Part shown: positions 1-5,762 of the stretch, piece after piece
How the letters are laid out: every line of letters begins with the position of its first letter
How positions within the stretch are numbered: position 1 is the first letter of the stretch
Assembly (NCBI GenBank): GCA_011042595.1
Contig: DQWO01000315.1
Location: 1 to 7,033 of the forward strand
DNA: 7,033 nucleotides
Source: Pseudomonadota bacterium
GTDB lineage: Bacteria > Desulfobacterota > Anaeroferrophillalia > Anaeroferrophillales > Anaeroferrophillaceae
Reading direction: 5' to 3'
Made by a program: the position numbers and the translations under genes
The notes under the pieces: model-generated
Database searches by the model: none
Told to the model about the DNA's origin: nothing
Seen by the model: the letters and a program-made list of their open reading frames with translations, nothing else

Positions 1-676
1 GTATTGGGGCTTCAAGCACAGTCGAATTTATTATTGAAGGTGGAATAATGTCAGTTTTTTCAGGCTCCTCTGGCTCTGCTCCGCCCGTTTCCGGTTTTGA
101 TTCAGCTCCGGATTCAACCGCAGTCAAAGATTTCTCCTCGAGGTTTTCTACTTCTTCCGGTTCCCGTTTCTGGATTTTCAGTTGTTCATCAGGTTTTTTT
201 GTTTCATTGGCTGGTGCAGCCTTTTCGTCAGCTATAACCTGCTGGCTTTTAAGATCAATAACCAGCATGGGAGGGGATTTAAATAGATGGGCCCGATAAT
301 GATATTGGCTGGTGGTCAGCGAAAGCTGTACCTGGAGAAACTGTTCTTCCTGACTGATGTGAATCCCTTTAATTAAACGTTCGTCAACCAATTGCCGAGG
401 AGGGATCTGGCCGCGGCTGAAATCAAATAACTTGATAGACAAAGTGGCATCATCCGGCTTATTATCAACTTCATAAAAACCGGCACTGCTCAATTGTAAA
501 ACCACCCGGCTCTTTTCCTTAAAACTGCCAATCTTGACCGACTCCAATATTTTTTCAGCGGCGGCATGGCTGTCGACAGGAAAAAGTATCCCACCACAAA
601 TCAGGATCAGAATCATGACAACTTCACATGGAAACTTGACTCTTTGGCGTAGATTAAGCAGGGTCTTCCCCTCCAT
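1..676 (-). CDS. Exported AMIN-domain protein, N-terminal part (cut by the left window edge)
   Basis: The reading frame is open from the ATG at 676 to the left edge, giving 225 codons and no stop. Residues 1-20 are a basic n-region (K4, R10, R12, K14). Residues 21-34 are hydrophobic (MILILICGGILFPV). DSHA at 35-38 followed by AA looks like a signal-peptidase I site, so the protein is probably periplasmic. Residues about 45-143 resemble an AMIN domain, from VKIGSFKEKSRVVLQL to PPMLVIDL. AMIN domains in cell-wall amidases and secretins such as PilQ target proteins to peptidoglycan or the septum. Residues 147-210 are a Glu/Lys/Pro-rich linker, and any catalytic or TPR part would lie outside the window. 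An internal ATG at 616 is possible but would remove the basic n-region, so 676 is preferred even though it lacks a clear Shine-Dalgarno. This start lies inside the 3' end of the sigma-54 activator gene (overlap 654-676). The AMIN call rests on pattern recognition; the exported nature is more certain. Confidence 0.72.
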   Translation of the reverse strand, partial: MEGKTLLNLRQRVKFPCEVVMILILICGGILFPVDSHAAAEKILESVKIGSFKEKSRVVLQLSSAGFYEVDNKPDDATLSIKLFDFSRGQIPPRQLVDERLIKGIHISQEEQFLQVQLSLTTSQYHYRAHLFKSPPMLVIDLKSQQVIADEKAAPANETKKPDEQLKIQKREPEEVENLEEKSLTAVESGAESKPETGGAEPEEPEKTDIIPPSIINSTVLEAPI

Positions 677-2096
677 TCAGCGTATCCGCATTTATCCGGT
701 TACGCTTAATTTTTTCAATCAATGTGGTTCGGTTCATTTTCAACAACCGCGCGGCCCGCTCCTTGACCCCCTGGGACTGTTGTAAAGCCTGGACGATCAA
801 CTGTTTCTCCAGCTTACTGACCTCTGTTTTCAGCGACAAACCTTCCGCGGGGATAGCGGTCAACGGCAACCGGGAAGCTTTTTCCGCTTTACCAATCATG
901 CTACCCATCGATACAATTTTTTCCGGTAGATCAGCAGGCAATATGGAACCACCGGATTTCATCACCATTATCCGTTCAATGATATTTTCCAGCTCCCGGA
1001 CATTTCCGGGCCATGGATATGACTGCAAAAGCAGTAGGGCTTCCGGACTGATGTCGGTTACCGGCAAACCTGAGCGTACTTCGTTCTGACAATGAATAAA
1101 ATATTCCACCAAACAGGGGATATCCTCCGGACGCTGACGGAGTGGCGGCAGCTGGACTGGAACCACATTAAGGCGGAAAAAAAGATCCTCGCGAAAATCA
1201 CCTTCCCGGACAGCCATTTCGAGATCCCGGTTAGTGGCACAAATAATTCGGATATCAATTTTTTTTGCTGCCTGGCGCCATCCCAGCGGTTCAACCGTAC
1301 GATCCTGAATCAAACGTAGTATTTTTACCTGCAGCAAGGCATCCATTTCACCGATTTCATCAAGGAACAGCCCGCCCCCATCAGCCATCTCCACCCGGCC
1401 CGGGCGGTCGTAAATCGCCCCGGTAAAAGCACCCTTGACATAACCAAACAGTTCTGACTCAAGCAATTCACGGGGAATTGCGGCACAATTAACCGGTATA
1501 AAAGGATGTTTGGCTCGCGCACTCAGATTATGAATTGCCCGGGCGACCAGTTCCTTGCCAGTACCACTTTCTCCCTGGATTAAGACATTGCTGTTGCTGC
1601 GGGAAATTTTTTGGATCAGGCGGAAAACAGATTTCATCCCGGATGAAACCCCTAACATCCCGTAAAATCCTGAAGTTTCCAACTGCTCATCCGCAGGCAG
1701 TTGTTCGTCTTCAACCTCTAGCGCCAATTCGCTGCAACACTGTTTGACAACTCTTTGAACATCAGGCGGAGACAAAGGGCTGGTAATATAACTATGGGCT
1801 CCATGCAAAACCCCCATTTTAACCCTTTCCATGTCTCCCTGAGCACAAATCATAATCAGGGAAATTGGCAGATCACGCAGGTATGAAGGCCAAAAAAATT
1901 CCTTGGCAGGCGGCAGACAATCAACAAATACTGTCGATCTCACAGGAATCCGCCGTCGGGACAGCTGGTCAGGTGCTAAAACTTCTAATTTTACCGGTTC
2001 AGGCAAACAGGCCTGCAGAAGGCCTGGAAGGTGATCATCGGTGGTAATAAGCAGATAAATGGGGGAAGAACCTGGCATAACAGGGTCTGAGCTCAA
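654..2096 (-). CDS. Sigma-54-dependent transcriptional activator with degenerate receiver domain and Fis-type HTH
   Basis: This 480-residue protein has the NtrC-class three-domain layout. Residues about 12-120 are receiver-like, with D20/D21 in the acidic pocket and D59 (FVDCLP) at the phosphoacceptor site. The usual beta-5 lysine is replaced by serine (TSPLSP, 105-110) and the beta-4 Ser/Thr region reads ICAQ, so classical phosphorylation is doubtful. The AAA+ domain starts near residue 146. It has Walker A GESGTGKE (175-182), the sigma-54-contacting GAFTGA loop (222-227), Walker B LFLDE (243-247), sensor I ATN (287-289), the arginine-finger region REDLFFR (302-308) and sensor II PGNVREL (363-369). 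A Fis-type helix-turn-helix occupies about 444-465 (AARLLKMNRTTLIEKIK). All residues needed for ATP-driven sigma-54 remodelling are present. The HTH resembles FleQ/FlrA-type flagellar regulators, but orthology cannot be claimed. The start is TTG at 2096, whose TTGA overlaps the STAS stop codon. An ATG at 2078 is the alternative, and neither start has a clear Shine-Dalgarno. The target promoters are unknown. Confidence 0.93.
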   Translation of the reverse strand: MSSDPVMPGSSPIYLLITTDDHLPGLLQACLPEPVKLEVLAPDQLSRRRIPVRSTVFVDCLPPAKEFFWPSYLRDLPISLIMICAQGDMERVKMGVLHGAHSYITSPLSPPDVQRVVKQCCSELALEVEDEQLPADEQLETSGFYGMLGVSSGMKSVFRLIQKISRSNSNVLIQGESGTGKELVARAIHNLSARAKHPFIPVNCAAIPRELLESELFGYVKGAFTGAIYDRPGRVEMADGGGLFLDEIGEMDALLQVKILRLIQDRTVEPLGWRQAAKKIDIRIICATNRDLEMAVREGDFREDLFFRLNVVPVQLPPLRQRPEDIPCLVEYFIHCQNEVRSGLPVTDISPEALLLLQSYPWPGNVRELENIIERIMVMKSGGSILPADLPEKIVSMGSMIGKAEKASRLPLTAIPAEGLSLKTEVSKLEKQLIVQALQQSQGVKERAARLLKMNRTTLIEKIKRNRINADTLNGGEDPA

Positions 2097-2458
2097 GCGG
2101 GAAAAGAATTCGGTTCAGCAATAAATGCTTCCAGTGATCCGGGATAGATTTTCAATATCCGATCAAGTTTAGTTATAATGATAACATCCAGAATTGGCGC
2201 TGGCAATCCAACCAGAGTAAAAGAACGACCCTGGTTTTGTGCCTGTTTATAAATACTCACAAAACAGCCCAGACCAGAGCTGTCGACAAAGTCCAGTCCA
2301 CTCCCATCAATAGCAAGGTCCTGCTGGTTTTGCTGCAACACATCCGCCGCCGCCTGCAACACCGCACTCACCTGACCCGCATCAAGGACCCCTTCCAGAA
2401 TCAGGGCGGCCAACTGGTCAAAATTTTTTGAAATTATTTCCATTCCTGATATCCCCAT
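2093..2458 (-). CDS. STAS-domain protein, anti-anti-sigma factor type (SpoIIAA/RsbV-like)
   Basis: This 121-residue protein consists of a single STAS domain. The N-terminal strand and turn (AALILEGVLDAGQV, 17-30) match the usual LxGxLDA pattern. The central loop is FVDSSGLG (57-64), in which S61 aligns with the phosphorylated serine of SpoIIAA/RsbV. The rest (GRSFTLVGLPAPILDVIIITKLDRIL) fits the beta-strand and helix expected after it. In this family the unphosphorylated protein binds an anti-sigma kinase or another partner, and phosphorylation releases it. Neither an RsbW-type kinase nor an RsbU/SpoIIE-type phosphatase is in the window. The gene lies between the DUF4911-like gene (38-base gap) and the sigma-54 activator, which it overlaps by four bases (TTGA). 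That suggests the STAS protein works with or on the activator, but this is inference. The ATG at 2458 is used here. The ATG at 2443 is an alternative, with GGGG placed about nine bases upstream. Confidence 0.9.
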   Translation of the reverse strand: MGISGMEIISKNFDQLAALILEGVLDAGQVSAVLQAAADVLQQNQQDLAIDGSGLDFVDSSGLGCFVSIYKQAQNQGRSFTLVGLPAPILDVIIITKLDRILKIYPGSLEAFIAEPNSFPA

Positions 2459-2496
2459 CCTCAGATCAAATTCTCAAAACACCCTTATATATTGTC

Positions 2497-2796
2497 TCAA
2501 CCTTCAGAAAAACAGCCCAACCTGATAAAAGAATATATTCGCCCTTCAGCACTAAAGCTTTCAAGCAACCGGAGCAGAGTTACATATTGCCCGTTCGGCA
2601 CCAGGCAGCATACCAGACCCTGAGAAGCATTAAGGGTAGTCAGGGTGGTCAAACCATCATATCCCTCCAGCAAAAAACGCAGCATGCCAATTTTTCGGGG
2701 ATCCAGATGACAGAGAAAAAAGGAAACTGGACTTCCGGCGGAAATCCCCGTCCCTGATCCGTGAATAAATCTCGGAAATTGTGAGCCTGAAGGCAT
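2497..2796 (-). CDS. Small DUF4911-like protein of unknown function
   Basis: This 99-residue protein is called from the ATG at 2796, because a GAGG (minus strand, 2803-2806) lies six bases upstream. The frame also extends to an ATG at 2802 and a TTG at 2811, both worse placed for ribosome binding. The first 30 residues are Gly/Ser-rich and look disordered. The folded part, about residues 31-90 (LDPRKIGMLRFLLEGYDGL, then a TTL strand, then GLVCCLVPNG), follows the pattern I associate with DUF4911, a short domain common in deltaproteobacteria. That pattern is an I-x-x-L-x-F-x-L-E-x-Y-x-x-L helix followed by two strands and an Leu-rich helix. No catalytic motif, signal peptide or membrane segment is visible. 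It is the first gene of the minus-strand operon, 38 bases before the STAS gene. The family assignment is from memory of the pattern, and the function is unknown. Confidence 0.6.
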   Translation of the reverse strand: MPSGSQFPRFIHGSGTGISAGSPVSFFLCHLDPRKIGMLRFLLEGYDGLTTLTTLNASQGLVCCLVPNGQYVTLLRLLESFSAEGRIYSFIRLGCFSEG

Positions 2797-2978
2797 GCCC
2801 ATCCTCTGCAATCAGCCACTTGAGCCAAGGATACCAGTATCTTGACTGGACACTGTCAGTGAATGAAAACAACTATCATTAATAGTAAAAAAATACAACC
2901 GTGAATAACAGCTTGATCAAAACACTGTATTCCTCATTTTTCACTAAATATTTATCGATTTCATTCCGAATAAAAAGC
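2797..2978. promoter_or_regulatory. Divergent intergenic region with two small dyads; probable promoters for both gene sets
   Basis: This stretch separates the minus-strand operon from the plus-strand HDOD gene and must hold promoters for at least the former. It contains CACTG-T-CAGTG (2851-2861) and ACTAT-CATTA-ATAGT (2872-2886), each a five-base inverted repeat and possibly an operator. TATCAT (2874-2879) resembles a plus-strand -10 box, but no -35 box stands 16-18 bases upstream. TTGACT (2842-2847) is 26 bases away. No -24/-12 sigma-54 element was found. If the HDOD gene starts at GTG 2901, the region ends at 2900. The role is inferred from gene layout; the elements themselves are weak. 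Confidence 0.35.
2803..2806 (-). promoter_or_regulatory. Shine-Dalgarno GAGG deciding the start of the DUF4911-like gene
   Basis: On the minus strand, GAGG is followed by six bases (ATGGGC) and then the ATG at 2796. This is the best spaced ribosome-binding site in the minus-strand operon. It favours the ATG at 2796 over the upstream in-frame ATG (2802) and TTG (2811). Confidence 0.55.
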
Positions 2979-3863
2979 ATGAATCTATTACAGCCCCATC
3001 CAGGCATCAGGTCTGAATCCCTGAGTGAATTTAGAACCTATATCACCGGAAGTACAGAAGTCCCGAAACTCCCCATGGTGCTCCAGGAAGTTCTTGATTG
3101 CAGCCGGGATTCAAACACCAATGCCGAGAAACTGTCGGTTATTATTGCTACGGATACGATGATTTCAGCCCAATTGCTGAAAACAGTTAACTCTGCTTAT
3201 TATGGTTTCCCTCAGCAAATCGCCTCCATTAAGCATGCCATCGTCCTTCTTGGTTTCAGTGAAGTCACCAACCTGGCAGTAGGGCTGGCGCTCATGGGGC
3301 TGATGAAACCAAAAAACCCTGATCCCTTCTATCATCAATTCAGGAGCCACTCACTGGCAACTGCCCAGCTCTCCCTCTGGTTGGCTGAAAAAGTGGCCTT
3401 TAAAGATAAATCAGCAGTTTATACCGGCGGACTTTTACACGACTTCGGACTTTTAATGCTTTACTCCTGGCAACCGGAAAAATACCGGCAGGTTTTATCC
3501 AAATGCCAGGTTGAAAGAATACCAATTTTTCAAATTGAAAGGGAACTTTTAGGTCTTGATCACCTGGCGGCCGGAGGCCTGATTGGCCATTTGTGGCACC
3601 TTCCTACCCCGCTGATACTCAGCATGCAATGCCACCACGATAAAAACATTACTGAAAAACCAGAAGCCCTTTTCATCGCCATTATCCAACTGGCTCATGT
3701 TCTGGGCTACCAGATAGGATTTCCACTCAGCCAAGATATAGCCACGCCAAAACTGCCCAAGGCAGTTTATCAGCTTTTAAAAAAGGTTCAGCCGGATCTC
3801 AGCCTGGCAAATATTAAATTATGGTTGACAGAGATAAAACCGCAGCTGGCACAGATCCCCTAA
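2979..3863 (+). CDS. HDOD-domain signalling protein
   Basis: Read from the ATG at 2979 this is a 294-residue protein. An in-frame GTG at 2901 would add 26 residues with no recognisable feature and no Shine-Dalgarno, so the ATG is preferred, though its own upstream sequence is also weak. The HDOD signature begins near residue 28 with VPKLPMVLQEVL. It continues with IIATDTMISAQLLKTVNSAYYGFPQQIASIKHAI in two pieces and the VLLGFSEVTNLAVGLAL helix. Later come HSLATAQ, GGLLHDFG, the conserved DHLAAGGLIGHLWHLP and the terminal CHHD. HDOD domains are relatives of HD phosphohydrolases that usually lack full metal ligation and act as regulatory scaffolds in bacterial signalling. No N-terminal receiver, C-terminal GGDEF or EAL domain, or membrane segment is visible, so it is probably a stand-alone cytoplasmic HDOD protein. 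The cyclase gene follows after 24 bases and is probably co-transcribed. Confidence 0.88.
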   Translation: MNLLQPHPGIRSESLSEFRTYITGSTEVPKLPMVLQEVLDCSRDSNTNAEKLSVIIATDTMISAQLLKTVNSAYYGFPQQIASIKHAIVLLGFSEVTNLAVGLALMGLMKPKNPDPFYHQFRSHSLATAQLSLWLAEKVAFKDKSAVYTGGLLHDFGLLMLYSWQPEKYRQVLSKCQVERIPIFQIERELLGLDHLAAGGLIGHLWHLPTPLILSMQCHHDKNITEKPEALFIAIIQLAHVLGYQIGFPLSQDIATPKLPKAVYQLLKKVQPDLSLANIKLWLTEIKPQLAQIP

Positions 3864-3887
3864 CCAACACTCTGATTCGGCAAAAGA

Positions 3888-5117
3888 ATGAAGGATATGG
3901 ATAAAGTTTTAACTGAACACTTCACGCGTTTACACCAGCAAGCTGAACGACAAGTTGGGCAATTGTCAGCTGTTTGTGAAATGCTTGACCTGGTAGCCAT
4001 TGAATTGGGTGGGGATACTAACCAGCTACTGACAAAACTTTTTGAAATCATTCTCCGCCACCTGGGAACTGATAGCCTGTATTTTAAGGCAGAAACACCA
4101 AAATGGCAGAGAAATATTTCTCTGCCATTACATCTACATGCATGCGCGGCCGGAATTCCACCCCTCAACCATGATGAAATCCAGCAAATTGATACATTAA
4201 TCAATAATCAGCCAGATCCCCCCATATCTGCTCAGACATATAATCTGGGAAAACAAACCCTTGCCATCATCCCCCTTGAAGCAGGTGAATATCGGGCTGG
4301 TTTTCTGGCTATCCTGCACCATGATATCGCCTTTTTCACCCCTGAACAATTACGTTTCTTTAAACTCCTGGCAAATGAACTGACAAGCATACTGAGTCTG
4401 CTTGAAAAACAGCAGCAGTTGATAGAAGAAACCCGAGACAAAGAACGACTATGCCGTTTTTTTTCTCCTGAAATCAGCAGGGAAATTCTGGCAACAACTG
4501 ACCAGCAATACCGCGGCAAAGAAAGTCTGGCCACCATTCTTTTTGCTGATATCAGAGGGTTTTCCCATCTGACAGAAATCCTCAAACCCCATCAGATTGT
4601 CGAAATATTAAACCATTTTTATCAAACCATGACCCGGATCATTTTCAAACACCTGGGAACCCTTGACAAATTTGCCGGCGATGGGTTATTAGCCCTGTTT
4701 GGAGCTCCAGTCAGCCGGGAAGACGACCCTTTCAGGGCTGTCAAAGCGGCTATCGAGATGCAGCGGGAATGGCAAAAACGATTTTCGATCGCTTCTGAAG
4801 ATAACCCTGCAGTTAACATTCAGCCAGCCTTTGCCGTTGGAATCCATACCGGCAAAGTGATATCAGGTTTTTTGGGAAATGATGAGTTATTGACCTTTAC
4901 TGTCATCGGTGACGCGGTAAACACCTGCCATCGAATTGTATCACTGGCAGAAGCCAGGCAGATTATTATCAGCGGCGAGACCAAGGCAACCATGGAGCAA
5001 CAAGATAACAATACATCCTCATTGTCAGCGGCAATTATTCCCTACCGGTCAGCCCACCTCTTGAGGGGAATGGATAAGGTTATTGATCTGTATCAGGTTG
5101 AAAAATATAGGTCATAA
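3888..5117 (+). CDS. GAF-like/class III adenylate (or guanylate) cyclase
   Basis: This is a 409-residue soluble protein. Residues about 25-175 look like a degenerate GAF sensor domain (FEIILRHLGTDSLYF, then TLAIIPL, GFLAILHHD, FTPEQLRFFKLLANEL). A helical, probably coiled-coil linker follows (170-190, LLEKQQQLIEETRDKERLCR), leading into the common RFFSPEISREIL cyclase transducer. The catalytic domain spans about 213-405. The two metal-binding aspartates are D221 (FADIRGFS) and D265 (KFAGDG). The adenine-recognition pair is K261 and T338 (TVIGDAVN), the Lys/Thr combination of class IIIb adenylate cyclases. N345 and R349 (VNTCHR) are the transition-state residues. All catalytic residues are therefore present and cAMP is the expected product, made as a homodimer. 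The ligand of the GAF-like part is unknown. The gene begins 24 bases after the HDOD stop. An ATG at 3897 is an alternative start, but its AAGGA sits only one base away. Confidence 0.92.
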   Translation: MKDMDKVLTEHFTRLHQQAERQVGQLSAVCEMLDLVAIELGGDTNQLLTKLFEIILRHLGTDSLYFKAETPKWQRNISLPLHLHACAAGIPPLNHDEIQQIDTLINNQPDPPISAQTYNLGKQTLAIIPLEAGEYRAGFLAILHHDIAFFTPEQLRFFKLLANELTSILSLLEKQQQLIEETRDKERLCRFFSPEISREILATTDQQYRGKESLATILFADIRGFSHLTEILKPHQIVEILNHFYQTMTRIIFKHLGTLDKFAGDGLLALFGAPVSREDDPFRAVKAAIEMQREWQKRFSIASEDNPAVNIQPAFAVGIHTGKVISGFLGNDELLTFTVIGDAVNTCHRIVSLAEARQIIISGETKATMEQQDNNTSSLSAAIIPYRSAHLLRGMDKVIDLYQVEKYRS

Positions 5118-5339
5118 ACCGGACATGAGCATGTACCAAGAGTAAAATGATACATCCGTAAAAAGTCACAAAACCGATGGCACAGTAAAAGCTTCATATT
5201 CGAGGCAGGCAAAACCTGAGTCATGAGACATACTGACAATACGTTGTAATGACGAAGGTTGCAGCCTGACGAAGATGGAGTTTTTACGAAGTCAGCAAAT
5301 ACTGCTCAAGAAATCGGCAAGAATACCGAAAGTATAATC
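5118..5339. other. Gap between cyclase and PilZ genes; no gene or known RNA recognised
   Basis: This gap of about 220 bases shows no coding pattern of its own, apart from the in-frame upstream extension of the PilZ gene from a TTG at 5259. It holds a dyad ACATG-AG-CATGT (5123-5134), a short hairpin CAGG-CAAAA-CCTG (5206-5218), a short hairpin ACAA-TACG-TTGT and the ACGAAG repeat described separately. I looked for a c-di-GMP (GEMM) riboswitch and did not find the conserved core. A promoter for the PilZ-ParA pair probably lies here, but no convincing -35/-10 pair was seen. Confidence 0.4.
5250..5291 (+). repeat. Three direct ACGAAG hexamers at an exact 17-base period upstream of the PilZ gene
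   Basis: ACGAAG occurs at 5252-5257, 5269-5274 and 5286-5291, so starts are exactly 17 bases apart. The first two copies share the longer TGACGAAG. The period is not a multiple of three, so it is not explained by repeated codons even if translation begins at TTG 5259. It lies 49 bases before the PilZ ATG (5340). The repeats could be tandem regulator sites, or chance. Confidence 0.5.
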
Positions 5340-5762
5340 ATGGATGATCGTCGAGCTTCTAAACGATATGACAAACCCCTGAGCGTGGAATTTGGTTTGA
5401 TTGGCGAGAAAGCCTCCCTTTCCAATCGAACCAGTTTTCAGGGTTTCATTGAAGATATCTCTCTGGGAGGATTGCGTCTGCAGCTGAAGGAACGATACGG
5501 GAAGCTTTATAAAATGAAACTTCAGGGTAAACAGGTCAAACTGGCAATACCGTTACCCCAATTCAATTATACGGCCTATGCCCTTGGAGAAATTCAGTGG
5601 TCCAATGATTTCCAGGAACATGCTGAGCACGTAATCACCATGGGGATTAAATTTATCGACCTGTCGCCCACCGATTGCCAGTATCTGGAAAACTACATGG
5701 GCAGTAGTAAAGGCGACCATAACCTGCTTTGGGAGCTCTGGAACAAGGAAGTCAAGCCATGA
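5340..5762 (+). CDS. PilZ-domain c-di-GMP-binding protein
   Basis: Read from the ATG at 5340 this is a 140-residue single-domain PilZ protein. Both c-di-GMP-binding motifs are present near the N terminus: RxxxR at R5-R9 (DRRASKRY) and DxSxxG at D39-S41-G44 (EDISLGGLRL). The remainder fits the PilZ beta-barrel (KLAIPLPQ, AYALGEIQWS, MGIKFIDLSP), with a C-terminal helix. PilZ proteins bind c-di-GMP dimers and pass the signal to a partner protein, often in motility or exopolysaccharide control. A TTG at 5259 would add 27 residues without family similarity, so the ATG placing RxxxR at the N terminus is preferred. The stop codon overlaps the ParA gene start (ATGA at 5759-5762), so the two are very likely translated together. 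The ATPase is therefore the leading candidate for its partner, by inference. No diguanylate cyclase or phosphodiesterase is in the window. Confidence 0.9.
   Translation: MDDRRASKRYDKPLSVEFGLIGEKASLSNRTSFQGFIEDISLGGLRLQLKERYGKLYKMKLQGKQVKLAIPLPQFNYTAYALGEIQWSNDFQEHAEHVITMGIKFIDLSPTDCQYLENYMGSSKGDHNLLWELWNKEVKP
5745..5750 (+). promoter_or_regulatory. Shine-Dalgarno AAGGAA deciding the ParA/MinD start
   Basis: AAGGAA lies inside the end of the PilZ gene, eight bases before the ATG at 5759. It supports that ATG over the in-frame TTG at 5729, which has no such site and would add only ten residues of no family similarity. Confidence 0.6.

Noticed and set aside
1480..1580. FleQ-type c-di-GMP binding by the sigma-54 activator
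   Set aside because: After Walker A the sequence is KELVARAI rather than FleQ's KExxxRN, and the LFRS motif before the AAA+ domain is absent. This looks like an ordinary NtrC-class ATPase at those positions.
2428..2757. A 109-codon plus-strand open frame opposite the DUF4911-like gene
   Set aside because: It has low-complexity composition and no domain pattern, while the minus strand has a domain-like sequence with a good ribosome-binding site and operon spacing.
2657..2872. A 71-codon minus-strand frame overlapping the DUF4911-like gene
   Set aside because: It is in a different frame from the recognisable domain, would overlap most of it, and shows no family resemblance.
3594..3599. TGGCAC motifs (here, near 3848 and near 5179) as sigma-54 -24 elements
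   Set aside because: None is followed at the fixed spacing by a TTGC -12 element, and two of them lie inside the HDOD coding region.
3902..3909. TAAAGTTT, an exact sigma-28 -35 element
   Set aside because: It lies inside the start of the cyclase coding region and no GCCGATAA-like -10 follows at the right distance.
5159..5180. A sigma-28-like flagellar promoter suggested by TAAAAAGT and ACCGATGG
   Set aside because: The spacing is about six bases instead of the required eleven or so, and the -10 part matches only in its middle.
5160..5260. A possible c-di-GMP (GEMM) riboswitch before the PilZ gene, suggested by GGCAAAACC
   Set aside because: The GEMM core continues with a GAAA-type tetraloop stem and ACGCAAAGC. 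Neither follows here, and no matching two-stem architecture was found.
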